Notes: generated by a model not told the origin, from the letters alone. DNA of 64,000 nucleotides from CALGYY01 sp963678485 (GCA_963678485.1 OY782882.1:4526001-4590000); one strand, 5' to 3'. Positions 25,880 to 36,220 are shown, numbered from the stretch's first letter. Numbers and translations: made by a program.

Positions 25880-27958
25880 TTGAACCTGATCTTTCAGACT
25901 CCCTGGTGGTTTATTCCTGTTTGTATCCTTGGTGGTATTGCATTCGCGGCCTTGTTATATTATAAGGATATGCGCAGTGAAATTCCAGTTAAGATACGCT
26001 GGATACTCGCATCGTTTCGGTTTTTGGCGGTGACCATAATCGCGCTTTTACTGCTTTCACCTTTGGTAAAAACCACTTCACGCACAGTGGAGAAACCTGT
26101 GATTATCCTGGCACAGGACGATAGTCACTCTTTGCTGCTTAACAGAGATTCTGCATATTACCGCAATACATATCCTGCTGAAATTCGAAAACTGGAAGAA
26201 TCCTTAAAGGAAGATTTTGATGTGAGTACTTATCATTTCAGCGATAAGGTTACAGAAGGATTGTCTACAACCTTCAGCGGTCAGGAAACCGATATTTCTG
26301 CGCTATTAGCCGATCTCAAAATACGCTATGCCAATCGAAATGTCGGTGCACTCATCATCGCCACTGATGGCATTTATAATAAAGGAAACCAACCGGTTTA
26401 CGAAGCCGAAAATCTTTCCTTTCCCATTTATACCTTGGCTTTGGGCGACACCAATATTCAAAAGGACATTATTCTTAGTGAAGTCAATTATAACAAAGTA
26501 TGTTATCTCGGAAACAGTTTCCCGCTGGAGGTGGTTGTTAAGGCTCAGAAGTGCAAGAATGCCAGGACCACACTGACAGTGAGTAAGAATGGGCAAACGC
26601 TGTTCACCAAGCAGCTTCAGATTACTGAAGAATCCTATCTTGAAACCGTTGCTCTGACATTACAGGCCAACCAATCCGGACTTCAGCATTATCGCATTGC
26701 GCTAAGCACGGTCGAAGGCGAGATCAGCATTTCCAATAATGTACAGGATATTTATGTTGATGTATTGGATGCTCGACAAAAAATATTGATTCTTGCAGCG
26801 GCGCCACATCCAGATGTTTCTGCTATTCGCCAAAGTCTTGAAAAAAATACAAATTATGAAGTGGAAGTTGCGTTGCAAAAGGACTTCAATAAAAGTATTG
26901 CCTCCTATAATTTGGTCATCGCGCATCAGCTTCCGGCAAAAGGCCAGAACGCTAAAACCCTTACTGATGCTACCTTAGCGAAGATCCCTGTTTGGTATAT
27001 CCTAGGTAGTCAGAGCGATATTAATCAATTCAATACGCTCAATACCGGGTTAAAGATTGTACAGACTCAAAACAAAGCTGATGAGTCTCAAGCGGTGATG
27101 AATAATGAATTTGCATTATTCACCTTTGATGAAGACGCTGCATCAACCCTTACTGATGCGCCTCCATTATCAACCACTTATGGCGATTACAAATTAACAC
27201 CATCGATGGTTCCCTTGTTTTACCAAAAAATCGGGAAAGTATCTACACGCAAGCCTTTGCTGGTGTTTTCGCAGGGAACTGAAGTACGTTCGGGTATCCT
27301 TTGCGGTGAAGGTTTATGGAGGTGGAGACTGAATAATTATCTTCAGAAAGGAAATCATAATGCCTTTGATGAGTTGATTAGCAAGACCATTCAATATTTA
27401 TCCATTAAAGCAGATAAGAGTTTTTTCCGTGTAGAAGGAAAGAATCGCTATGCTTCAAACGAAGCTGTCATCTTTTCGGGAGAAGTTTATAACGAGAATT
27501 ATGAGATGATAAATGATCCTGAAGTTCTAATGAATATCACCGATCAATCAGGAAAAAAATACGAATTTACATTTTCAAAAACCACGCACGCGTATCATTT
27601 GAATGCAGGCGAGTTTCCAGTGGGTGACTATCGTTATCAGGCTCGTGTAAAAGTCGGCAATAAGGTATTTCAGGAAAATGGAGAATTCTCCGTTGCCGCT
27701 GTTATGGCCGAATCGCTCGACCTGGTTGCAGATCACAATCTTTTAAACACTTTGGCAAAAAGACACAAAGGAGAGATGGTCTATCCAGCAACGATGTCAA
27801 AACTTGTAGAGCTTTTAAAAGCGCGTGACGATATTGCCGCAGTTTCCTACACGCGCAAGCAATTCGACGATGTCATCAATTTGCTTTGGGTGCTGTTGCT
27901 GATTATTGCATTACTGGGCACAGAATGGTTTTTACGTAAAAGGGCAGGAGCCTATTAA
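25880..27958 (+). CDS. Large membrane protein with VWA/glutamine-amidotransferase-like architecture
   Basis: A 692-residue protein with two N-terminal spans (about 8-25 and 38-57), a large extracytoplasmic part and one C-terminal span (about 664-682). Residues 70-190 resemble a von Willebrand A fold: PVIILAQDDSHSL at the MIDAS-like site, VGALIIATDGIYNKG. Beta-sandwich modules follow. Such proteins are widespread in Bacteroidota, sometimes near MoxR/BatA genes, but none are here. The start appears to be TTG; no in-frame ATG precedes the first span. Function unknown. Confidence 0.7.
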   Translation: MNLIFQTPWWFIPVCILGGIAFAALLYYKDMRSEIPVKIRWILASFRFLAVTIIALLLLSPLVKTTSRTVEKPVIILAQDDSHSLLLNRDSAYYRNTYPAEIRKLEESLKEDFDVSTYHFSDKVTEGLSTTFSGQETDISALLADLKIRYANRNVGALIIATDGIYNKGNQPVYEAENLSFPIYTLALGDTNIQKDIILSEVNYNKVCYLGNSFPLEVVVKAQKCKNARTTLTVSKNGQTLFTKQLQITEESYLETVALTLQANQSGLQHYRIALSTVEGEISISNNVQDIYVDVLDARQKILILAAAPHPDVSAIRQSLEKNTNYEVEVALQKDFNKSIASYNLVIAHQLPAKGQNAKTLTDATLAKIPVWYILGSQSDINQFNTLNTGLKIVQTQNKADESQAVMNNEFALFTFDEDAASTLTDAPPLSTTYGDYKLTPSMVPLFYQKIGKVSTRKPLLVFSQGTEVRSGILCGEGLWRWRLNNYLQKGNHNAFDELISKTIQYLSIKADKSFFRVEGKNRYASNEAVIFSGEVYNENYEMINDPEVLMNITDQSGKKYEFTFSKTTHAYHLNAGEFPVGDYRYQARVKVGNKVFQENGEFSVAAVMAESLDLVADHNLLNTLAKRHKGEMVYPATMSKLVELLKARDDIAAVSYTRKQFDDVINLLWVLLLIIALLGTEWFLRKRAGAY

Positions 27959-27988
27959 TCACAATTAATAAAGCTGTATTTTTAACCT

Positions 27989-29956
27989 ATGAAGCTGTCT
28001 GTCATTATTGTAAATTACAACGTAAAGCATTTCCTTGAGCAATGCCTGTTGTCGGTGTTCAGTGCCGGTAAAGGGATTGTCATGGAGGTTTTAGTTGTTG
28101 ACAATAATTCGGTAGATGGCTCTGTGGCAATGCTGGCTGAAAAATTCCCTGAAGTAAAGGTAATAGCAAACAGTGATAACCGTGGTTTTTCTAAAGCTAA
28201 TAATCAGGCAATCGTTGAATCAACCGGTGATTATGCTTTGTTGCTGAATCCTGACACTGTGGTGGAAGAGGATACATTTCGTCTTACCATCGAATATCTG
28301 GATACGAATGCAGATGTAGGTGGTCTGGGGGTGAAGATGCTTGATGGAAATGGTAGGTTTCTGCCTGAGTCCAAGCGAGGTTTGCCAACACCTTCAGTTG
28401 CATTTTACAAGATTTTTGGGTTTTCGAAAATATTTCCCAAATCAAAAGTATTTGGTCGTTATCATCTTGGCTATCTCGATCAGGATAGCATTCACGAGGT
28501 GGAAATTCTTTCAGGGGCCTTTATGTTGCTGCGAAGAAAAACGCTGGACGAGATAGGTTTGCTGGACGAAGATTTTTTTATGTATGGTGAAGACATCGAC
28601 CTTTCGTATCGCATCATCAAAGGCGGTTATAAAAACGTCTATTTCCCTCACACCCGAATCATTCATTACAAAGGCGAAAGCACCAAAAAGGGAAGTGTAA
28701 ATTATGTGTTTGTTTTTTACAATGCGATGGTCATTTTTGCACGCAAGCATTTTTCGAAACAGAATGCAAGTTTATTTTCTTTCCTTATAAACATGGCGGT
28801 GTGGCTTCGTGCTACTGCAGCAATTTTGAGCAGAGTAATCGGAAAAGTGCTGTTACCTGTCGTGGATGCTGCAATCATTTTTGGTGGAATCTATTTTATC
28901 AAAGGGTATTGGGAACAACATGTAGTATTCCCCGGAGGCGGCACCTATCCCATGGAATTTATCTATATCGCATTACCAGCATATATTTTCATTTGGCTTT
29001 TTTCTGTGTATGTCAGCGGTGGCTATGATAAGCCTATTCGCCTTACACGCGTGATGCAGGGCTTATTTTGGGGGACAATTGTCATCTTAACCGCCTATGC
29101 ATTGTTAAGTGAAAGCATGCGTTTTTCCCGTGCACTCATTATCATTGGCGCTGGTTGGGCGATGCTGTCGATGCTTGCCACTCGAAGCTTATTACATTGG
29201 GCGGGGCTCAAGGCTTTCAATCTGGATACACGAACGAACCGGCGATTTGTTGTTATTGGCGATCAGGAAGAAGCACAACGAGTGGCTGAAATTCTAAGGA
29301 ATATGCAGTTAAGTGCAGGATTCATAGGACTACTGGGTGTTTCGGAGCAATCAAAAACGGGAGCCGGCATGTTAGGCTCGGTTGATCAATTAAAAGACAT
29401 TATCAGTATTTATAAAATCGATGAAGTGGTATTTTGTTCCAAGAGCATAGCGCCGCAGCGAATCATCGATGTGATGTCGGAATTACAATCCGACAGTGTG
29501 GAATTCAAGATTGCGCCTGCGGAGAGTTTAACGATTATCGGAAGTAATTCAATTAATACTCCCGGTGATCTTTTTGTGCTGAACATCAATAGTATCAATA
29601 AACCCAGCAACCGACGCAGCAAATTCCTTCTCGATCTCTTTATCAGTCTTATATTAATTTCGTTGCTTCCACTTATCATCTTTTTTGTGAAACGGCCACA
29701 CGGATTGTTGTTGAATATCATCTTAGTGCTAACAGGATTTCGCTCTTGGGTAGGTTATCATCCTAATAAAGCACAAGGACATCACCTACCTTCGATCAAA
29801 AAGGGAATATTAAATCCTGCCGATGTGATTAAAAATGAAATGCTCACAGTTGAAATCCTCGAGCGTTTGAACCTATTATATGCCAAGGATTACCGCGTAA
29901 GCACCGACTTAAGCATTCTCCGTAAGGGATTCCGCAACCTTGGACGGAAATCCTAG
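27989..29956 (+). CDS. Family 2 glycosyltransferase fused to membrane and sugar-transferase-like region
   Basis: A 655-residue multidomain protein. Residues 1-250 form a GT-A glycosyltransferase with SVIIVNYNVKHFLEQCL, VVDNNSVDGS, LLNPDTVVEED (metal-binding region) and FMYGEDIDLSYRI, close to rhamnosyltransferase types. About four to five spans follow (275-400). Then comes a Rossmann-like segment (RRFVVIGDQEEAQRVAEIL, SIYKIDEVVFCSKS), as in the CoA-binding domain of polyisoprenyl-phosphate sugar transferases, and two further hydrophobic stretches. It probably adds sugars to a lipid-linked glycan at the inner membrane. No polysaccharide cluster adjoins it. Confidence 0.8.
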   Translation: MKLSVIIVNYNVKHFLEQCLLSVFSAGKGIVMEVLVVDNNSVDGSVAMLAEKFPEVKVIANSDNRGFSKANNQAIVESTGDYALLLNPDTVVEEDTFRLTIEYLDTNADVGGLGVKMLDGNGRFLPESKRGLPTPSVAFYKIFGFSKIFPKSKVFGRYHLGYLDQDSIHEVEILSGAFMLLRRKTLDEIGLLDEDFFMYGEDIDLSYRIIKGGYKNVYFPHTRIIHYKGESTKKGSVNYVFVFYNAMVIFARKHFSKQNASLFSFLINMAVWLRATAAILSRVIGKVLLPVVDAAIIFGGIYFIKGYWEQHVVFPGGGTYPMEFIYIALPAYIFIWLFSVYVSGGYDKPIRLTRVMQGLFWGTIVILTAYALLSESMRFSRALIIIGAGWAMLSMLATRSLLHWAGLKAFNLDTRTNRRFVVIGDQEEAQRVAEILRNMQLSAGFIGLLGVSEQSKTGAGMLGSVDQLKDIISIYKIDEVVFCSKSIAPQRIIDVMSELQSDSVEFKIAPAESLTIIGSNSINTPGDLFVLNINSINKPSNRRSKFLLDLFISLILISLLPLIIFFVKRPHGLLLNIILVLTGFRSWVGYHPNKAQGHHLPSIKKGILNPADVIKNEMLTVEILERLNLLYAKDYRVSTDLSILRKGFRNLGRKS

Positions 29957-30025
29957 CTGTCAGTAATATGCTCTTTCATGTTCATAACTTGGCCTCTCAA
30001 ATGGGCTATATTTCGCGGTTTTAAC

Positions 30026-30033
30026 TACTTTTG
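30026..30033 (+). promoter_or_regulatory. -7 box for PD40/TPR protein gene
   Basis: TACTTTTG, 21 bp upstream of the ATG at 30054. Confidence 0.45.
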
Positions 30034-30053
30034 CGCTGCTAAACTCAAGATTT

Positions 30054-31805
30054 ATGTCATCCTTCCTCAATCATTATCCACGATTCCTGAAGATCGCCTT
30101 ATTATGTCAGCTATTGATCGCATCCATTACGGTCGCTGCACAAAAGCCAAATACTGATCCTCTTGGTGATGAGAAGTGGGCCCGGGCCTACCTTGCTGCA
30201 GGTGATTTTGTCACCGCCATGAAAGAATATTTGCTGCTGGTAAAGAGGGACTCTGCCAATTCCGAGTATAACTATAATCTTGGCAGTTGTTATTTGAATA
30301 CCAATATTGATAAAGCCAAAGCCTGGATATATATTGAACGTTCAAGTCTGGATCCCAAAATGGACCCAATTGTATTTTATGATTTAGGCAGGGCATACCA
30401 ATCGGCATATAAATTTGATGAAGCCATTGAAGCATTCACCAAATACAAAAGCAAGCTAAATGGCACTGACCCAAATTACATCAGTGCTAACGTGCAAATC
30501 GAGATGTGCAACCGTGCAAAAGAGATGGTGAAGCATCCCATTAATGTGACGTTTGAAAATCTTGGAGCCCGCATCAATACACCTTTTCCTGATTACAATC
30601 CCTATATTACAAAAAATGAAAACACACTCTATTTCTGCTCTAAACGTGCTGGGAATATGGGTAATCTTGTAGATTATGATGGATATTATACTTCAGATCT
30701 CTTTGTAGTTGAGAATAAATATGGAAGTTGGGATAAATGTAAACGTCTGCCGAATACAGTCAATACCCCATTAATCGAGGAAATGGCGGGACTTTCACCC
30801 GATGGAAGTATGTTGTTTTCCTATGTTGATAATCTAGATGCTCGTTTTCAAATAAGATATTCCGTGCGTCAGGGCAAAGGTTTTCAATTGCTTCAGGCAA
30901 TGGGACCAAACATAAACCCCAACAATGGTGGAGCTACTGCAGCCACCGTTACACGTGATAAAAAGACGATAATATTTGCTGCGGTACGCGATGGTGGTAA
31001 GGGTGGCAGTGATTTGTATACCGCTCGTGCCTTGCCCAACGGTGGCTGGTCCACACCTGAAAATCTTGGAAGTCTCGTCAATACCGACTTTGATGAAGAT
31101 TACCCACAGCTTACGAATAACGACACACGATTGTATTTTTCATCTATCGGACATGGCAGCATGGGTGGTTTTGATATATATTATTCTGACTGGGATACGG
31201 TTAACAGTCGTTGGAGAGAGCCTGTTAATGTTGGATATCCTGTGAATACACCTGACGATAATGTTCAGATATCTTTTACTTCGAGTGGTCGTTATGCCTA
31301 TATGTCTGCACTTAGGCCTGAAGGATATGGTAATCTGGATATTTACCGTGTGATTTTTCAAGATGTAAAATCAAGCTATACGGTTTTAAGAGGTGCCTTT
31401 ACATCAAAGGATTCCATGAGCATTTTCGATGTTTACAAGCAGGATCTTGCCAAAGGATTGGATACTTTAAAAATTAAACTCGACTCATCCTATTTGGCTA
31501 TTCATAAAACTGCAGATACTACTGTAGCCCGCATTAAAAAGACCATTCAGAACATTGAAAGTCAAATGAAGAAAGGTCCTGAGGTCAGTATTACGGTAAT
31601 AAACAAAGCAACAAATAAGACCTTTGGAATCTATAAACCCAATCCGGTTACTGGCCGGTTTGCAATTGCGCTTGAAGCAGGAGAGTATGCTGTTAAGGCC
31701 GATTGTAGCGGATACCAGCAATTAAATGCAGATATTAAAATCAGCGACATGGAAATGCCACTGAAGGAAATAAACCGAAACTTTGTCCTAAGCAAACTCC
31801 AATGA
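30054..31805 (+). CDS. Secreted TPR and WD40-like (PD40) protein
   Basis: The 583-residue protein has a signal peptide (to about residue 28, VAAQ). Tetratricopeptide-like repeats follow (YLAAGDFVTAMKEYLLLVKRD, YDLGRAYQSAYKFDEAIEAF). Next is a PD40 beta-propeller: FPDYNPYITKNENTLYFCSKR, EEMAGLSPDGSMLFSY, ADEDYP-type DFDEDYPQLTNNDTRLYFSS and NTPDDNVQISFTSSGRYAYMS. PorE-like OmpA proteins share this front half, but the peptidoglycan-binding OmpA domain is absent here. It is probably periplasmic or outer-membrane associated. It overlaps the exonuclease gene by 4 bp. Confidence 0.8.
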   Translation: MSSFLNHYPRFLKIALLCQLLIASITVAAQKPNTDPLGDEKWARAYLAAGDFVTAMKEYLLLVKRDSANSEYNYNLGSCYLNTNIDKAKAWIYIERSSLDPKMDPIVFYDLGRAYQSAYKFDEAIEAFTKYKSKLNGTDPNYISANVQIEMCNRAKEMVKHPINVTFENLGARINTPFPDYNPYITKNENTLYFCSKRAGNMGNLVDYDGYYTSDLFVVENKYGSWDKCKRLPNTVNTPLIEEMAGLSPDGSMLFSYVDNLDARFQIRYSVRQGKGFQLLQAMGPNINPNNGGATAATVTRDKKTIIFAAVRDGGKGGSDLYTARALPNGGWSTPENLGSLVNTDFDEDYPQLTNNDTRLYFSSIGHGSMGGFDIYYSDWDTVNSRWREPVNVGYPVNTPDDNVQISFTSSGRYAYMSALRPEGYGNLDIYRVIFQDVKSSYTVLRGAFTSKDSMSIFDVYKQDLAKGLDTLKIKLDSSYLAIHKTADTTVARIKKTIQNIESQMKKGPEVSITVINKATNKTFGIYKPNPVTGRFAIALEAGEYAVKADCSGYQQLNADIKISDMEMPLKEINRNFVLSKLQ

Positions 31806-32632
31806 AATTAAAACTTACACGTCCTTTAGCGTTCTTTGATCTGGAAACTACCGGTGTTACTGTTGGTAGCGACCGCATCGTTGAAATTTCCATCATCAAG
31901 ATTTTACCTGACGAAACAGAAGAAATAAAGACAATGCGTATTAATCCAGGTATTCCGATTCCTGCGCAGGCTTCGGAAATACATGGCATTTATGACAAGG
32001 ATGTTAAGGATTGTCCTTCATTTAAAGATGTCGCCAACGAGTTTGCTGCATTTCTTAAGAATTGCGATTTAGGTGGATATAATTCTAACAAATTCGATAT
32101 CCCGCTATTGGCGGAAGAATTCTATCGTGCTGGTGTGGATTTCGAAGTTTCGAACCGCAGATTTGTTGATGTTCAGAATATTTTTCATAAAATGGAACCC
32201 CGCACCCTGAAAGCCGCATATAAGTTCTATTGCGGAAAATCTCTGGTGAATGCTCACAGTGCAGAGGCAGACATTCGTGCTACTTATGAAGTGTTATTAG
32301 CACAATTAGAAAAATACGACGGCATTGAATACGATGATGGTAAAGGCAATATAAGTGTTCCTATTGTTAATGATGTTGCGGCTTTGCATAATTTCTCCTT
32401 TAATACGCGCAATGCTGATTTGGTCGGTCATATTGTATTTGATGACAAGGGTGTGGAAACATTCAATTTTGGGAAATATAAAGGAAGATCAGTAGCAGAG
32501 GTCTTTTCGAAAGAACCGCAATATTATGATTGGATGAAGAAAGCAGATTTTCCGCTGTCTACAAAAAATCTGCTTGATGCTATAATGCTACGTGGTTTCA
32601 ATAATAGCTCTGTAAACCTGAAACAGAAATAA
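31802..32632 (+). CDS. DnaQ-like 3'-5' exonuclease
   Basis: The 276-residue protein has an N-terminal DEDDh exonuclease: Exo I LAFFDLETTGVT (D, E), Exo II NSNKFDIPLL and Exo III HSAEADIRATYEV. A C-terminal extension (GKYKGRSVAEVFSKEPQYYDWM) resembles the accessory segment seen in Bacteroidota exonuclease X/DnaQ homologues. It could act as a proofreading or repair nuclease; no polymerase gene is adjacent. It overlaps the PD40 gene by 4 bp. Confidence 0.88.
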   Translation: MKLKLTRPLAFFDLETTGVTVGSDRIVEISIIKILPDETEEIKTMRINPGIPIPAQASEIHGIYDKDVKDCPSFKDVANEFAAFLKNCDLGGYNSNKFDIPLLAEEFYRAGVDFEVSNRRFVDVQNIFHKMEPRTLKAAYKFYCGKSLVNAHSAEADIRATYEVLLAQLEKYDGIEYDDGKGNISVPIVNDVAALHNFSFNTRNADLVGHIVFDDKGVETFNFGKYKGRSVAEVFSKEPQYYDWMKKADFPLSTKNLLDAIMLRGFNNSSVNLKQK

Positions 32633-32641
32633 ATCTTTCGC

Positions 32642-33253
32642 GTGAAAATTATTTGCATTGGCCGAAATTATTCTGCACATGCGGCGGAGCTTAAACATGA
32701 TCTGCCAAGCGAACCCGTTTTTTTTCTAAAGCCTGAAACGGCTTTAGTACGCTCCAATAAACCTGTATATATTCCTGATTTTACCAACGAGCTCCATTAC
32801 GAATTAGAATTCGTAGTAAAAATTTGTAAGCTGGGCAAATGTATAAAAGAGCATTTTGCACATACGTATTGGGATGAAGTGGCCTTGGGTCTCGACCTCA
32901 CTGCTAGGGACCTGCAACGACAGCAGTCAGCCAAAGGTCTGCCCTGGGAAATGGCAAAATCTTTTGATAATAGCGCACCTATTTCTAATTTCTTCCCTAA
33001 AACCAAATTTGGTGACGGTAATGCCGTACATTTTCGTCTCGACCTGAACGGGAAAACCGTGCAGCAAGGCGATTCCTCAAAAATGATCTTTACAGTCGAT
33101 CAGATTATTTCCTACGTTTCACGATTCTTCACGCTGAAGCATGGAGATTTGATCTTTACGGGAACTCCAGCTGGTGTGGGGCCGCTCGCCATCGGCGATG
33201 TGATGGAGGCTTATCTGGAAGGGGAAAAAGTGCTGAAGTGTAGGATTAAATAG
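32642..33253 (+). CDS. Fumarylacetoacetate hydrolase family protein
   Basis: A 203-residue single-domain FAH-fold protein beginning with GTG. Motifs: KIICIGRNYSAHAAELKH, PVFFLKPETALV, ELHYELEFVVKI with the metal-binding Glu residues, LTARDLQRQQSAKGLPWEMAKSFD, and FTGTPAGVGPLAIGD. Members act as acylpyruvate hydrolases, oxaloacetate decarboxylases or related enzymes; the exact substrate is not readable. It lies 9 bp after the exonuclease gene. Confidence 0.9.
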   Translation: MKIICIGRNYSAHAAELKHDLPSEPVFFLKPETALVRSNKPVYIPDFTNELHYELEFVVKICKLGKCIKEHFAHTYWDEVALGLDLTARDLQRQQSAKGLPWEMAKSFDNSAPISNFFPKTKFGDGNAVHFRLDLNGKTVQQGDSSKMIFTVDQIISYVSRFFTLKHGDLIFTGTPAGVGPLAIGDVMEAYLEGEKVLKCRIK

Positions 33254-33401
33254 CAGCTCAAGCAGATAGTAAAAAGTTCAAAAGTTGAGGCAAACTTTGT
33301 TTTGTACAAAGCTAAGATGTTTATATATATGGGTAAACTATAATTATTTGTAAATATTTAAATATATTTGCATGAATTAATATGATAAACTGAACTTGCT
33401 T

Positions 33402-34895
33402 ATGAAAAGAATATTACTACTTCTGGCGTGTATTTCAACACTGAATGTGGGAAAAGCCCAGCAGATTTCGATCTGGCAAAAGATTGACGATAACTCTTTA
33501 GAGGCTGGTTTCTATGGTTTTGTGGGTGGCATGGAAGATTATTCATTAGCCATCATTACTAAACCAATGGCTAAGGGTGCAACAGGTGATCCAGTGTGCA
33601 TCAGGAAATTCAATGAAGATTTCTCTTCTTATGAGGATAATAAGTTCCAGGAACACGGACCTTCAAAGTATCGTGTCCTGCCTTTCAGCAACATGATCGT
33701 TATGAATGGTCATAACGGTGGGTCTTATTTGACCACCACTCGTGATATAACTCCGGAACAGCAGATCAAATGTTTTACGCAGGATGGAGCACTGGTTGGT
33801 GAATTCAAGCTCCACATCATGGATGCTAAGAGCACGCTGAATGGTGATATGGTAGTATATCCGTCAGCCGATAAAACAAAACTGATTTTGACTTCAAATG
33901 AAATTTATAAAGCATCGAATACACTCAGTGATGCATCGCTCACAAGGATATTTGTTATGGATGAGAATTTTAACATGATCTGGCGCGATTCCATGGATCT
34001 TGAAAAAGTATACGGCGACGGGGTATTGTATAAAAATATCCAATGTGACTTCACCAGTAATGGGAAATTAGTGTTGATGACCAGCCGCAATGGTGCAGTT
34101 TCGAAAAATTTAAAAACACAACTTACAGTGGCAGTTTTTGATGCGCCCGGACATGAACAATCAAGGGATGTGAAGGAATTTGCTTATGAGTCAATCGAAT
34201 TCAAACATTTGCTTAAAGAGGATGGAATATTATGTATAACAGGTATCACTTATTTGGGTGCTGCTTCGGTGTTAGGCAATGGTTATCAGCGTTTCTTTTT
34301 CTTGAAAAAGAATCCTGATAACACAGGGTTTACAACGGAACATTCTACTGAGATCCAGAAGGAATTTTATGAAGCTTATCCAGATTATGCTTCCTATCTT
34401 AAAAAGCAACTCGGGCCTCCTAGTGCTTTGTTACAAATGAATGATGGTATGTTGTATATCTCACAATTCGCTGCATTACTCGATTTTAAGCCCTACACGA
34501 TGGGAATTACTTTGATTAAATTCTCCGAAGAAGGAAAATTCCAATGGCTGAAAATGATAAATAAATATGTCTATTGCGGATTAGAGGGAAACATGTTCTT
34601 TAAAGCCTATAACAAAGGTAGTGAGGTGCTTCTATTTTACGCGGATAATCCAGTCAATGTGAACAACCCGAAATTAAAGGTGATTAAAAGTAAAGAGAAC
34701 TTTGCCCTTGTTATGGCACTGGTAAGTACTGATGGAACTATAAAAAAGACTGTCCTTGATGACCGCATTGAGAATCCTACAATGTTCGACATAAACAGCT
34801 TATATCAGGTTGATGAAAACCGTTACTTAATCAAGGGAGTAAAGGGGGTAGGTCAAGCTCAACCATTGAAATTCGCACGGACAATACAATTTTAA
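33402..34895 (+). CDS. Secreted protein of unknown function, 497 aa
   Basis: A signal peptide (MKRILLLLACISTLNVGKAQ) is followed by a beta-rich region without Cys clusters. Repeated strands such as KLILTSNEIYKASNTLSDASL, FVMDENFNMIWRDSMDLE and GKLVLMTSRNGAVSKN suggest a seven-bladed propeller-like fold. Uncharacterised Bacteroidota envelope proteins have this pattern. The chosen ATG at 33402 lies two codons inside a frame starting with TTG. Confidence 0.7.
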   Translation: MKRILLLLACISTLNVGKAQQISIWQKIDDNSLEAGFYGFVGGMEDYSLAIITKPMAKGATGDPVCIRKFNEDFSSYEDNKFQEHGPSKYRVLPFSNMIVMNGHNGGSYLTTTRDITPEQQIKCFTQDGALVGEFKLHIMDAKSTLNGDMVVYPSADKTKLILTSNEIYKASNTLSDASLTRIFVMDENFNMIWRDSMDLEKVYGDGVLYKNIQCDFTSNGKLVLMTSRNGAVSKNLKTQLTVAVFDAPGHEQSRDVKEFAYESIEFKHLLKEDGILCITGITYLGAASVLGNGYQRFFFLKKNPDNTGFTTEHSTEIQKEFYEAYPDYASYLKKQLGPPSALLQMNDGMLYISQFAALLDFKPYTMGITLIKFSEEGKFQWLKMINKYVYCGLEGNMFFKAYNKGSEVLLFYADNPVNVNNPKLKVIKSKENFALVMALVSTDGTIKKTVLDDRIENPTMFDINSLYQVDENRYLIKGVKGVGQAQPLKFARTIQF

Positions 34896-34948
34896 GTATT
34901 GCAATTCGCTATTCGTATCACTGACAGTTTATATTTTCCAATTCGTGA

Positions 34949-36127
34949 TTAGCATTGTTGCAATATGATAGAGCATGCCTCCTCAATTTCTTCATCAGAA
35001 ATTATTAGTGGTGGTGCAATTCTTATAGACTCCGAGTCAAACAGAAACCAATCAAGGAGTAGTCCGTGTTCCAGACAATATTTTATTAATTGCTGCACTT
35101 TTTCAGGACTCTCCATCTCACAGGCCATGAGCAATCCTGTTCTTCGGATTTCCTTGAATAACGGACTTTTCGAAAGTAATGACTGAAATAAAGCCCCTTT
35201 ATCTTCAACCTGTTCAACGATTGCATCTCTTGTAAGTATTTCAATTCCTGCGCAGGCGGCAGCGCAACATACGGGGTGACCACCAAAAGTGGTGATATGT
35301 CCCAAGGCAGGATTGTTCATAATGACCTGCATAATCTCGGTGGAGGAAATGAAGGCGCCTAGCGGCATTCCAGCTCCTAAGGCTTTAGCTAACAACAAAA
35401 TATCAGGCACCACTCCGCTTTGTTCAAAGTTAAACATGCTTCCAGTGCGTCCCATCCCTGTTTGTATCTCATCAAAAATCAGAAGAGCGCCTGTTTCGCT
35501 GCAGCGTTGACGCAGTGCCTGCAGATATCCCGGCGAAGGAATATGAACTCCTGCTTCAGCCTGAACAGGTTCTATAATGACTGCTGCAGTCTTTTCAGTA
35601 ATGTGAGTTAATGCGGAGATTTCGTTAAAATCAATATGGCTTATGCCCGGAAGCAGCGGTAAATAGGCATTTCGGAACGTACCGCAGCCCATAACACTTA
35701 ATGCCCCATGAGTTGAACCATGATAAGCTTTGTCGAAGGCAACAATCTCAGTGCGATTCGTAAATTTCTTTGCAATCTTTAATGCGCCTTCTACCGCTTC
35801 GCTGCCTGAGTTCACCAGATATACATTGTTCAGAGAAGAAGGCAGGAGCGAGGTCAGCAAATCAGCCAACCTTGTTTGCGGCGATTGTATTATCTCCCCA
35901 TATACCATGAGGTGCATGTGCTTTGCGGCCTGATCCTGCACTGCAGCAACAATCTCCGGATGGCTATGTCCCAGATTGCTTACCGAAATCCCGGAAATCA
36001 AATCTAAAATGCGCCTATGGTCCGTTGTATACATCTCAACCCCTTTGGCATATTCGATTTCAAGCGCCAATGGACCATCGGATGTTTGCGCTAATGATTG
36101 TAAAAAAATCTGCCGGTTGCTTAACAT
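34949..36127 (-). CDS. Class III aminotransferase (acetylornithine/ornithine aminotransferase type)
   Basis: A 392-residue PLP enzyme with family motifs: SVSNLGHSHPEIVAAVQ, YLVNSGSEAVEGALKIAKKFT, FDKAYHGSTHGALSVMG, LIFDEIQTGMGRTG (Asp binding the pyridine N), LLAKALGAGMPLGAF (Schiff-base Lys), and ITTFGGHPVCCAAA. The substrate is probably an omega-amino acid such as ornithine or N-acetylornithine; no arginine genes are nearby to decide. It is convergent with the preceding secreted-protein gene. Confidence 0.88.
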   Translation of the reverse strand: MLSNRQIFLQSLAQTSDGPLALEIEYAKGVEMYTTDHRRILDLISGISVSNLGHSHPEIVAAVQDQAAKHMHLMVYGEIIQSPQTRLADLLTSLLPSSLNNVYLVNSGSEAVEGALKIAKKFTNRTEIVAFDKAYHGSTHGALSVMGCGTFRNAYLPLLPGISHIDFNEISALTHITEKTAAVIIEPVQAEAGVHIPSPGYLQALRQRCSETGALLIFDEIQTGMGRTGSMFNFEQSGVVPDILLLAKALGAGMPLGAFISSTEIMQVIMNNPALGHITTFGGHPVCCAAACAGIEILTRDAIVEQVEDKGALFQSLLSKSPLFKEIRRTGLLMACEMESPEKVQQLIKYCLEHGLLLDWFLFDSESIRIAPPLIISDEEIEEACSIILQQC

Positions 36128-36176
36128 AGATGCAGGATATATAGTTATATTAAAACCCTTATTAGATTAATTATCA

Positions 36177-36220
36177 TATCTTTGTGAGGCTTTTCATGTC
36201 TAAAATTATTATTATCTTTG
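36177..36220 (+). promoter_or_regulatory. Two -7 boxes upstream of acyl-CoA dehydrogenase gene
   Basis: TATCTTTG occurs twice, at 36177-36184 and 36213-36220, both exact TAnnTTTG matches upstream of the ATG at 36347. This suggests two start sites or overlapping promoters. Confidence 0.5.
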
